Notes under the pieces: model-generated | Database searches by the model: none | The model's input: the letters and a program-made list of their open reading frames with translations, nothing else | What the model was told of the DNA's origin: nothing | Shown here: one piece after another, positions 1 through 12,100 of the stretch | How the letters are laid out: each line of letters begins with the position of its first letter | How positions within the stretch are numbered: the first letter of the stretch is position 1 | Assembly: GCA_016169945.1 (NCBI GenBank) | Contig: JADLSH010000373.1 | Coordinates: 1,116,001-1,180,000, forward strand | Source: Trachythela sp. YZ-2020 | Lineage: Eukaryota; Cnidaria; Anthozoa; Malacalcyonacea; Clavulariidae | Direction of reading: 5' to 3' | DNA length: 64,000 bases | Made by a program: the position numbers and the translations under genes

Positions 1-241
1 TTAAGCAAAGGCAATGCTGATAAAGACTATATATGTGAATTTGACAAAATATTGCTCGAGAGCGTCTTAGTGCAAGTACATGCATATGCATGCAGTACGT
101 AAACCTAAAGGTTAAAAATACTTTGTAAGAAATGTATCAGGAGAATTTAATATCTGTGTTTTGCCGTTAATTGGGATGCTTTGTAAATATAAAGTGGACA
201 TAAATCGCATTTTGGGGCGAATAAGACCTACTGGTATCCAG

Positions 242-252
242 TGGCGCCGAAC
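242..252 (+). other. tRNA-Lys-like primer-binding-site motif in satellite unit
   Basis: The segment TGGCGCCGAAC is preceded by TATCCAG, so it resembles the end of an LTR (..CA) plus a one-base spacer and a primer-binding site complementary to the 3' end of a tRNA-Lys, with one C missing from the usual run. It recurs in nearly every unit, for example near 1890, 3555, 5227 and 6897. It is altered near 23457 (GGCACC) and deleted in the unit starting at 16650. The match is only 11 bases, so chance is a real alternative. No LTR or retroviral gene is visible in the unit. Confidence 0.25.
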
Positions 253-2066
253 GGTTAACCACAGTTAACTCACGGTTAACCATGAACAATAATGAGAAAT
301 TGTGACTTTGTGGCGATAAATGTGCCTGCATTTTAGCATATTGTGCTGTTTCTAAACATAGTCTTAGCCATCGAAAAGAATCAAGCGTTCACAACTATGA
401 ATTGTTCAAAACGACGACGGTTAACCACGGTTAACCACTGTAATTTAGATATACTAAAGACTCAATTATATATACAAAATAGTGGTTAACCGTTGGAATA
501 CGCCAATGGTAACAGTAATTGCTCCTAAAACGTTTCTTAAGGGTTCCTTTATATCTAATAAAATAATCAAGTCCCAAAGGGATAAATTTATAACATTGCT
601 TTAAATATAATTAAGATTTAGCTATGATTAACCGTGCGGTTAACCGTCGAGTTATTATCCATTGAGTCTCAATCAAGTGCGCATCATATTACATTCGACT
701 TTTGCTACGGATATATGTTCGCACACACTCATATATCCTAAGTTATTCGAATTGATAATGCACTAGTACATAGCAAGTTCTGTTTTATATCCTATAAATG
801 CTTTTAAACTCTAGTTATATGCTTATTATAAACGCTGTATATAACGGTGTAAACTAAGACATGGTGATTTCGACCAAGATTTAACAGGCCTGTAATGCAA
901 ATTACTTCAGTTTCCCGTCAGTAATGTCGGTAAAAATGCTTAAAATTGACTTTAAATTAGAGTGGCTTACACTGCAAGATGATAATTGTCAAATAAGGAC
1001 AGATCATACATTCTATGTACGATATTGGCAATAGTTATCCTGCACGCTCATTACCTTGACAGTAGAATTGTTACGCGCGCTATTAATTGCAACAGTCAAT
1101 TTCGCGTATTATATGTTTATGCAACACTTAAGAGATAAATAATCGCACAATTCCTTTTAAATCTTTAAAACACGGTCTGTTTTATAACAATCTAATGCTT
1201 AGCAGAGTAATTCAGACGTTAAATCGTCAATATAACCCAACATATTCTCGCTATTTCAAGGTCCGTTCTCAGACAATCCTGGACACAACTTGTTAATAAA
1301 ATTCCAAGTACGTCTGTCGAAGTATAAATTGTACTATAATTTCTGTATTTGACCTTGGATATCCCCTAGACAATGTTGTTATGTTGCGTTTTAAGTCTGG
1401 GGATAATAATAGCAACATTGGTTGGGGAAAGGGGCGAAAGCCTAATGAAATTAGTCGAATGTGTGTTCCGGAAAATTTAAGCAATTTTATCAACTGTTAT
1501 GTCCACGATTGTCTGTGATACATTGCAGTTTTCGAAGTGACACGCAATCAGTTACCGATAATCGTAAGGTCCATTTTAGACATTTGTTTAAGGACAGACC
1601 ACTAAGCTTTCAAATGATGCTAACCTTTCAGTTTTTGAACCATTTTTAATGGTTAAGCAAAGGCAATGCTGATAAAGACTATATATGTGAATTTGACAAA
1701 ATATTGCTCAAGAGCGTCTTAGTGCAAGTACATGCATATGCAGTACGTAAACCTAAAGGTTAAAAATACTTTGTAAGAAATGTATCAGGAGAATTTAATA
1801 TCTGTGTTTTGCCGTTAATTGGGATGCTTTGTAAATATAAAGTGGACATAAATCGCATTTTGGGGCGAATAAGACCTACTGGTATCCAGTGGCGCCGAAC
1901 GGTTAACCACAGTTAACTCACGGTTAACCATGAACAATAATGAGAAATTGTGACTTTGTGGCGATAAATGTGCCTGCATTTTAGCATATTGTGCTGTTTC
2001 TAAACATAGTCTTAGCCATCGAAAAGAATCAAGCGTTCACAACTATGAATTGTTCAAAACGACGAC

Positions 2067-2149
2067 GGTTAACCACGGTTAACCACTGTAATTTAGATAT
2101 ACTAAAGACTCAATTATATATACAAAATAGTGGTTAACCGTGGTTAACC
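2067..2149. repeat. Perfect inverted repeat of GGTTAACC pairs (representative unit)
   Basis: Positions 2067-2087 and 2129-2149 are exact reverse complements (21 bp arms), each with two GGTTAACC palindromes, separated by a 41-base AT-rich spacer. The structure recurs in most units. One arm has lost a GGTTAACC in the units at 1, 9999 and 19952 (right arm, near 482, 10477 and 20436) and in the last unit (left arm, near 23632). It could extrude as a cruciform or hold paired protein-binding sites; which one cannot be told from sequence. Confidence 0.85.
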
Positions 2150-3020
2150 GTTGGAATACGCCAATGGTAACAGTAATTGCTCCTAAAACGTTTCTTAAGG
2201 GTTCCTTTATATCTAATAAAATAATCAAGTCCCAAAGGGATAAATTTATAACATTGCTTTAAATATAATTAAGATTTAGCTATTGGTTAACCGTGCGGTT
2301 AACCGTCGAGTTATTATCCATTGAGTCTCAATCAAGTGCGCATCATATTACATTCGACTTTTGCTACGGATATATGTTCGCACACACTCATATATCCTAA
2401 GTTATTCGAATTGATAATGCACTAGTACATAGCAAGTTCTGTTTTATATCCTATAAATGCTTTTAAACTCTAGTTATATGCTTATTATAAACGCTGTATA
2501 TAACGGTGTAAACTAAGACATGGTGATTTCGACCAAGATTTAACAGGCCTGTAATGCAAATTACTTCAGTTTCCCGTCAGTAATGTCGGTAAAAATGCTT
2601 AAAATTGACTTTAAATTAGAGTGGCTTACACTGCAAGATGATAATTGTCAAATAAGGACAGATCATACATTCTATGTACGATATTGGCAATAGTTATCCT
2701 GCACGCTCATTACCTTGACAGTAGACGTGTTACGCGCTATTAATTGCAACAGTCAATTTCGCGTATTATATGTTTATGCAACACTTAAGAGATAAATAAT
2801 CGTACAATTCCTTTTAAATCTTTACAACACGGTCTGTTTTATAACAATCTAATGCTTAGCAGAGTAATTCAGACGTTAAATCGTCAATATAACCCAACAT
2901 ATTCTCGCTATTTCAAGGTCCGTTCTCAGACAATCCTGGACACAACTTGTTAATAAAATTCCAAGGTACGTCTGTCGAAGTATAAATTGTACTATAATTT
3001 CTGTATTTGACCTTGGATAT

Positions 3021-3101
3021 CCCCCCTTCCCCCTAGACAATGTTGTTATGTTGCGTTTTAAGTCTGGGGATAATAATAGCAACATTGGTTGGGGGAAAGG
3101 G
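3021..3101. repeat. C-tract/G-tract inverted repeat, length-variable (representative unit)
   Basis: A pyrimidine arm (3021-3045, C6 TT C5 then TAGACAATGTTG) is complementary, with few mismatches, to a purine arm (3080-3101, CAACATTGGTT then G5 AAA GGG). A 34-base loop separates them. Across the array this is the most variable segment. C-tracts range from four Cs to C6-TT-C5, G-tracts from GGGG to seven Gs, and the unit starting at 21618 has lost about 70 bp here, including the whole right arm. Confidence 0.8.
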
Positions 3102-6100
3102 AGCGAAAGCCTAATGAAATTAGTCGAATGTGTGTTCCGGAAAATTTAAGCAATTTTATCAACTGTTATGTCCACGATTGTCTGTGATACATTGCAGTTT
3201 TCGAAGTGACACGCAATCAGTTACCGATAATCGTAAGGTCCATTTTAGACATTTGTTTAAGGACATACCACTAAGCTTTCAAATGATGCTAACCTTTCAG
3301 TTTTTGAACCATTTTTAATGGTTAAGCAAAACAATGCTGATAAAGACTATATATGAATTTGACAAAATATTGCTCGAGCGTCTTAGTGCAAGTACATGCA
3401 TATGCAGTACGTAAACCTAAAGGTTAAAAATACTTTGTAAGAAATGTATCAGGAGAATTTAATATCTGTGTTTTGCCGTTAATTGGGATGCTTTGTAAAT
3501 ATAAAGTGGACATAAATCGCATTTTGGGGCGAATAAGACCTACTGGTATCCAGTGGCGCCGAACGGTTAACCACAGTTAACTCACGGTTAACCATGAACA
3601 ATAATGAGAAATTGTGACTTTGTGGCGATAAATGTGCCTGCATTTTAGCATATTGTGCTGTTTCTAAACATAGTCTTAGCCATCGAAAAGAATCAAGCGT
3701 TCACAACTATGAATTGTTCAAAACGACGACGGTTAACCACGGTTAACCACTGTAATTTAGATATACTAAAGACTCAATTATATATACAAAATAGTGGTTA
3801 ACCGTGGTTAACCGTTGGAATACGCCAATGGTAACAGTAATTGCTCCTAAAACGTTTCTTAAGGGTTCCTTTATATCTAATAAAATAATCAAGTCCCAAA
3901 AGGGATAAATTTATAACATTGCTTTAAATATAATTAAGATTTAGCTATGGTTAACCGTGCGGTTAACCGTCGAGTTATTATCCATTGAGTCTCAATCAAG
4001 TGCGCATCATATTACATTCGACTTTTGCTACGGATATATGTTCGCACACACTCATATATGCTAAGTTATTCGAATTGATAATGCACTAGTACATAGCAAG
4101 TTCTGTTTTATATCCTATAAATGCTTTTAAACTCTAGTTATATGCTTATTATAAACGCTGTATATAACGGTGTAAACTAAGACATGGTGATTTCGACCAA
4201 GATTTAGCAGGCCTGTAATGCAAATTACTTCAGTTTCCCGTCAGTAATGTCGGTAAAAATGCTTAAAATTGACTTTAAATTAGAGTGGCTTACACTGCAA
4301 GATGATAATTGTCAAATAAGGACAGATCATACATTCTATGTACGATATTGGCAATAGTTATCCTGCACGCTCATTACCTTGACAGTAGAATTGTTACGCG
4401 CGCTATTAATTGCAACAGTCAATTTCGCGTATTATATGTTTATGCAACACTTAAGAGATAAATAATCGCACAATTCCTTTTAAATCTTTAAAACACGGTC
4501 TGTTTTATAACAATCTAATGCTTAGCAGAGTAATTCAGACGTTAAATCGTCAATATAACCCAACATATTCTCGCTATTTCAAGGTCCGTTCTCAGACAAT
4601 CCTGGACACAACTTGTTAATAAAATTCCAAGGTACGTCTGTCGAAGTATAAATTGTACTATAATTTCTGTATTTGACCTTGGATATCCCCCCTTCCCCCT
4701 AGACAATGTTGTTATGTTGCGTTTTAAGTCTGGGGATAATAATAGCAACATTGGTTGGGAAAGGGGGAAAGCCTAATGAAATTAGTCGAATGTGTGTTCC
4801 GGAAAATTTAAGCAATTTTATCAACTGTTATGTCCACGATTGTCTGTGATACATTGCAGTTTTCGAAGTGACACGCAATCAGTTACCGATAATCGTAAGG
4901 TCCATTTTAGACATTTGTTTAAGGACATACCACTAAGCTTTCAAATGATGCTAACCTTTCAGTTTTTGAACCATTTTTAATGGTTAAGCAAAGGCAATGC
5001 TGATAAAGACTATATATGTGAATTTGACAAAATATTGCTCGAGAGCGTCTTAGTGCAAGTACATGCATATGCATGCAGTACGTAAACCTAAAGGTTAAAA
5101 ATACTTTGTAAGAAATGTATCAGGAGAATTTAATATCTGTGTTTTGCCGTTAATTGGGATGCTTTGTAAATATAAAGTGGACATAAATCGCATTTTGGGG
5201 CGAATAAGACCTACTGGTATCCAGTGGCGCCGAACGGTTAACCACAGTTAACTCACGGTTAACCATGAACAATAATGAGAAATTGTGACTTTGTGGCGAT
5301 AAATGTGCCTGCATTTTAGCATATTGTGCTGTTTCTAAACATAGTCTTAGCCATCGAAAAGAATCAAGCGTTCACAACTATGAATTGTTCAAAACGACGA
5401 CGGTTAACCACGGTTAACCACTGTAATTTAGATATACTAAAGACTCAATTATATATACAAAATAGTGGTTAACCGTGGTTAACCGTTGGAATACGCCAAT
5501 GGTAACAGTAATTGCTCCTAAAACGTTTCTTAAGGGTTCCTTTATATCTAATAAAATAATCAAGTCCCAAAAGGGATAAATTTATAACATTGCTTTAAAT
5601 ATAATTAAGATTTAGCTATGGTTAACCGTGCGGTTAACCGTCGAGTTATTATCCATTGAGTCTCAATCAAGTGCGCATCATATTACATTCGACTTTTGCT
5701 ACGGATATATGTTCACACACTCATATATCCTAAGTTATTCGAATTGATAATGCACTAGTACATAGCAAGTTCTGTTTTATATCCTATAAATGCTTTTAAA
5801 CTCTAGTTATATGCTTATTATAAACGCTGTATATAACGGTGTAAACTAAGACATGGTGATTTCGACCAAGATTTAGCAGGCCTGTAATGCAAATTACTTC
5901 AGTTTCCCGTCAGTAATGTCGGTAAAAATGCTTAAAATTGACTTTAAATTAGAGTGGCTTACACTGCAAGATGATAATTGTCAAATAAGGACAGATCATA
6001 CATTCTATGTACGATATTGGCAATAGTTATCCTGCACGCTCATTACCTTGACAGTAGAATTGTTACGCGCGCTATTAATTGCAACAGTCAATTTCGCGTA

Positions 6101-9100
6101 TTATATGTTTATGCAACACTTAAGAGATAAATAATCGCACAATTCCTTTTAAATCTTTACAACACGGTCTGTTTTATAACAATCTAATGCTTAGCAGAGT
6201 AATTCAGACGTTAAATCGTCAATATAACCCAACATATTCTCGCTATTTCAAGGTCCGTTCTCAGACAATCCTGGACACAACTTGTTAATAAAATTCCAAG
6301 GTACGTCTGTCGAAGTATAAATTGTACTATAATTTCTGTATTTGACCTTGGATATCCCCCCTTCCCCCTAGACAATGTTGTTATGTTGCGTTTTAAGTCT
6401 GGGGATAATAATAGCAACATTGGTTGGGGGAAAGGGGGGCGAAAGCCTAATGAAATTAGTCGAATGTGTGTTCCGGAAAATTTAAGCAATTTTATCAACT
6501 GTTATGTCCACGATTGTCTGTGATACATTGCAGTTTTCGAAGTGACACGCAATCAGTTACCGATAATCGTAAGGTCCATTTTAGACATTTGTTTAAGGAC
6601 ATACCACTAAGCTTTCAAATGATGCTAACCTTTCAGTTTTTGAACCATTTTTAATGGTTAAGCAAAGGCAATGCTGATAAAGACTATATATGTGAATTTG
6701 ACAAAATATTGCTCGAGAGCGTCTTAGTGCAAGTACATGCATATGCAGTACGTAAACCTAAAGGTTAAAAATACTTTGTAAGAAATGTATCAGGAGAATT
6801 TAATATCTGTGTTTTGCCGTTAATTGGGATGCTTTGTAAATATAAAGTGGACATAAATCGCATTTTGGGGCGAATAAGACCTACTGGTATCCAGTGGCGC
6901 CGAACGGTTAACCACAGTTAACTCACGGTTAACCATGAACAATAATGAGAAATTGTGACTTTGTGGCGATAAATGTGCCTGCATTTTAGCATATTGTGCT
7001 GTTTCTAAACATAGTCTTAGCCATCGAAAAGAATCAAGCGTTCACAACTATGAATTGTTCAAAACGACGACGGTTAACCACGGTTAACCACTGTAATTTA
7101 GATATACTAAAGACTCAATTATATATACAAAATAGTGGTTAACCGTGGTTAACCGTTGGAATACGCCAATGGTAACAGTAATTGCTCCTAAAACGTTTCT
7201 TAAGGGTTCCTTTATATCTAATAAAATAATCAAGTCCCAAAAGGGATAAATTTATAACATTGCTTTAAATATAATTAAGATTTAGCTATGGTTAACCGTG
7301 CGGTTAACCGTCGAGTTATTATCCATTGAGTCTCAATCAAGTGCGCATCATATTACATTCGACTTTTGCTACGGATATATGTTCGCACACACTCATATAT
7401 CCTAAGTTATTCGAATTGATAATGCACTAGTACATAGCAAGTTCTGTTTTATATCCTATAAATGCTTTTAAACTCTAGTTATATGCTTATTATAAACGCT
7501 GTATATAACGGTGTAAACTAAGACATGGTGATTTCGACCAAGATTTAACAGGCCTGTAATGCAATTACTTCAGTTTCCCGTCAGTAATGTCGGTAAAAAT
7601 GCTTAAAATTGACTTTAAATTAGAGTGGCTTACACTGCAAGATGATAATTGTCAAATAAGGACAGATCATACATTCTATGTACGATATTGGCAATAGTTA
7701 TCCTGCACGCTCATTACCTTGACAGTAGAATTGTTACGCGCGCTATTAATTGCAACAGTCAATTTCGCGTATTATATGTTTATGCAACACTTAAGAGATA
7801 AATAATCGCACAATTCCTTTTAAATCTTTAAAACACGGTCTGTTTTATAACAATCTAATGCTTAGCAGAGTAATTCAGACGTTAAATCGTCAATATAACC
7901 CAACATATTCTCGCTATTTCAAGTTCCGTTCTCAGACAATCCTGGACACAACTTGTTAATAAAATTCCAAGGTACGTCTGTCGAAGTATTAATTGTACTA
8001 TAATTTCTGTATTTGACCTTGGATATCCCCCCTTCCCCCTAGACAATGTTGTTATGTTGCGTTTTAAGTCTGGGGATAATAATAGCAACATTGGTTTGGG
8101 GAAAGGGGCGAAAGCCTAATGAAATTAGTCGAATGTGTGTTCCGGAAAATTTAAGCAATTTTATCAACTGTTATGTCCACGATTGTCTGTGATACATTGC
8201 AGTTTTCGAAGTGACACGCAATCAGTTACCGATAATCGTAAGGTCCATTTTAGACATTTGTTTAAGGACAGACCACTAAGCTTTCAAATGATGCTAACCT
8301 TTCAGTTTTGAACCATTTTTAATGGTTAAGCAAAAGGCAATGCTGATAAAGACTATATATGTGAATTTGACAAAATATTGCTCAAGAGCGTCTTAGTGCA
8401 AGTACATGCATGCATGCAGTACGTAAACCTAAAGGTTAAAAATACTTTGTAAGAAATGTATCAGGAGAATTTAATATCTGTGTTTTGCCGTTAATTGGGA
8501 TGCTTTGTAAATATAAAGTGGACATAAATCGCATTTTGGGGCGAATAAGACCTACTGGTATCCAGTGGCGCCGAACGGTTAACCACAGTTAACTCACGGT
8601 TAACCATGAACAATAATGAGAAATTGTGACTTTGTGGCGATAAATGTGCCTGCATTTTAGCATATTGTGCTGTTTCTAAACATAGTCTTAGCCATCGAAA
8701 AGAATCAAGCGTTCACAACTATGAATTGTTCAAACGACGACGGTTAACCACGGTTAACCACTGTAATTTAGATATACTAAAGACTCAATTATATATACAA
8801 AATAGTGGTTAACCGTGGTTAACCGTTGGAATACGCCAATGGTAACAGTAATTGCTCCTAAAACGTTTCTTAAGGGTTCCTTTATATCTAATAAAATAAT
8901 CAAGTCCCAAAAGGGATAAATTTATAACATTGCTTTAAATATAATTAAGATTTAGCTATGGTTAACCGTGCGGTTAACCGTCGAGTTATTATCCATTGAG
9001 TCTCAATCAAGTGCGCATCATATTACATTCGACTTTTGCTACGGATATATGTTCGCACACACTCATATATCCTAAGTTATTCGAATTGATAATGCACTAG

Positions 9101-12100
9101 TACATAGCAAGTTCTGTTTTATATCCTATAAATGCTTTTAAACTCTAGTTATATGCTTATTATAAACGCTGTATATAACGGTGTAAACTAAGACATGGTG
9201 ATTTCGACCAAGATTTAACAGGCCTGTAATGCAAATTACTTCAGTTTCCGTCAGTAATGTCGGTAAAAATGCTTAAAATTGACTTTAAATTAGAGTGGCT
9301 TACACTGCAAGATGATAATTGTCAAATAAGGACAGATCATACATTCTATGTACGATATTGGCAATAGTTATCCTGCACGCTCATTACCTTGACAGTAGAA
9401 TTGTTACGCGCGCTATTAATTGCAACAGTCAATTTCGCGTATTATATGTTTATGCAACACTTAAGAGATAAATAATCGCACAATTCCTTTTAAATCTTTA
9501 AAACACGGTCTGTTTTATAACAATCTAATGCTTAGCAGAGTAATTCAGACGTTAAATCGTCAATATAACCCAACATATTCTCGCTATTTCAAGGTCCGTT
9601 CTCAGACAATCCTGGACACAACTTGTTAATAAAATTCCAAGGTACGTCTGTCGAAGTATAAATTGTACTATAATTTCTGTATTTGACCTTGGATATCCCC
9701 CCTTCCCCCTAGACAATGTTGTTATGTTGCGTTTTAAGTCTGGGGATAATAATAGCAACATTGGTTGGGGGAAAGGGGGGCGAAAGCCTAATGAAATTAG
9801 TCGAATGTGTGTTCCGGAAAATTTAAGCAATTTTATCAACTGTTATGTCCACGATTGTCTGTGATACATTGCAGTTTTCGAAGTGACACGCAATCAGTTA
9901 CCGATAATCGTAAGGTCCATTTTAGACATTTGTTTAAGGACAGACCACTAAGCTTTCAAATGATGCTAACCTTTCAGTTTTTGAACCATTTTTAATGGTT
10001 AAGCAAAGGCAATGCTGATAAAGACTATATATGTGAATTTGACAAAATATTGCTCGAGAGCGTCTTAGTGCAAGTACATGCATATGCAGTACGTAAACCT
10101 AAAGGTTAAAAATACTTTGTAAGAAATGTATCAGGAGAATTTAATATCTGTGTTTTGCCGTTAATTGGGATGCTTTGTAAATATAAAGTGGACATAAATC
10201 GCATTTTGGGGCGAATAAGACCTACTGGTATCCAGTGGCGCCGAACGGTTAACCACAGTTAACTCACGGTTAACCATGAACAATAATGAGAAATTGTGAC
10301 TTTGTGGCGATAAATGTGCCTGCATTTTAGCATATTGTGCTGTTTCTAAACATAGTCTTAGCCATCGAAAAGAATCAAGCGTTCACAACTATGAATTGTT
10401 CAAAACGACGACGGTTAACCACGGTTAACCACTGTAATTTAGATATACTAAAGACTCAATTATATATACAAAATAGTGGTTAACCGTTGGAATACGCCAA
10501 TGGTAACAGTAATTGCTCCTAAAACGTTTCTTAAGGGTTCCTTTATATCTAATAAAAGAATCAAGTCCCAAAAGGGATAAATTTATAACATTGCTTTAAA
10601 TATAATTAAGATTTAGCTATGATTAACCGTGCGGTTAACCGTCGAGTTATTATCCATTGAGTCTCAATCAAGCGCATCATATTACATTCGACTTTGCTAC
10701 GGATATATGTTCGCACACACTCATATATCCTAAGTTATTCGAATTGATAATGCACTAGTACATAGCAAGTTCTGTTTTATATCCTATAAATGCTTTTAAA
10801 CTCTAGTTATATGCTTATTATAAACGCTGTATATAACGGTGTAAACTAAGACATGGTGATTTCGACCAAGATTTAACAGGCCTGTAATGCAAATTACTTC
10901 AGTTTCCCGTCAGTAATGTCGGTAAAAATGCTTAAAATTGACTTTAAATTAGAGTGGCTTACACTGCAAGATGATAATTGTCAAATAAGGACAGATCATA
11001 CATTCTATGTACGATATTGGCAATAGTTATCCTGCACGCTCATTACCTTGACAGTAGAATTGTTACGCGCGCTATTAATTGCAACAGTCAATTTCGCGTA
11101 TTATATGTTTATGCAACACTTAAGAGATAAATAATCGCACAATTCCTTTTAAATCTTTAAAACACGGTCTGTTTTATAACAATCTAATGCTTAGCAGAGT
11201 AATTCAGACGTTAAATCGTCAATATAACCCAACATATTCTCGCTATTTCAAGGTCCGTTCTCAGACAATCCTGGACACAACTTGTTAATAAAATTCCAAG
11301 GTACGTCTGTCGAAGTATAAATTGTACTATAATTTCTGTATTTGACTTGATATCCCCTTCCCCCTAGACAATGTTGTTATGTTGCGTTTTAAGTCTGGGG
11401 ATAATAATAGCAACATTGGTTGGGGGAAAGGGGGGGCGAAAGCCTAATGAAATTAGTCGAATGTGTGTTCCGGAAAATTTAAGCAATTTTATCAACTGTT
11501 ATGTCCACGATTGTCTGTGATACATTGCAGTTTTCGAAGTGACACGCAATCAGTTACCGATAATCGTAAGGTCCATTTTAGACATTTGTTTAAGGACAGA
11601 CCACTAAGCTTTCAAATGATGCTAACCTTTCAGTTTTTGAACCATTTTTAATGGTTAAGCAAAGGCAATGCTGATAAAGACTATATATGTGAATTTGACA
11701 AAATATTGCTCAAGAGCGTCTTAGTGCAAGTACATGCATATGCAGTACGTAAACCTAAAGGTTAAAAATACTTTGTAAGAAATGTATCAGGAGAATTTAA
11801 TATCTGTGTTTTGCCGTTAATTGGGATGCTTTGTAAATATAAAGTGGACATAAATCGCATTTTGGGGCGAATAAGACCTACTGGTATCCAGTGGCGCCGA
11901 ACGGTTAACCACAGTTAACTCACGGTTAACCATGAACAATAATGAGAAATTGTGACTTTGTGGCGATAAATGTGCCTGCATTTTAGCATATTGTGCTGTT
12001 TCTAAACATAGTGTTAGCCATCGAAAAGAATCAAGTGTTCACAACTATGAATTGTTCAAAACGACGACGGTTAACCACGGTTAACCACTGTAATTTAGAT

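Noticed and set aside
1461..1649. A 62-codon open frame starting MCSGKFKQFY repeated in most satellite units, and 69-95-codon frames on the opposite strand
   Set aside because: Repeated only because the satellite is repeated. Copies differ by replacement changes (RP against IP) and frame-shifting indels, there is no family resemblance, and both strands are open over the same bases.
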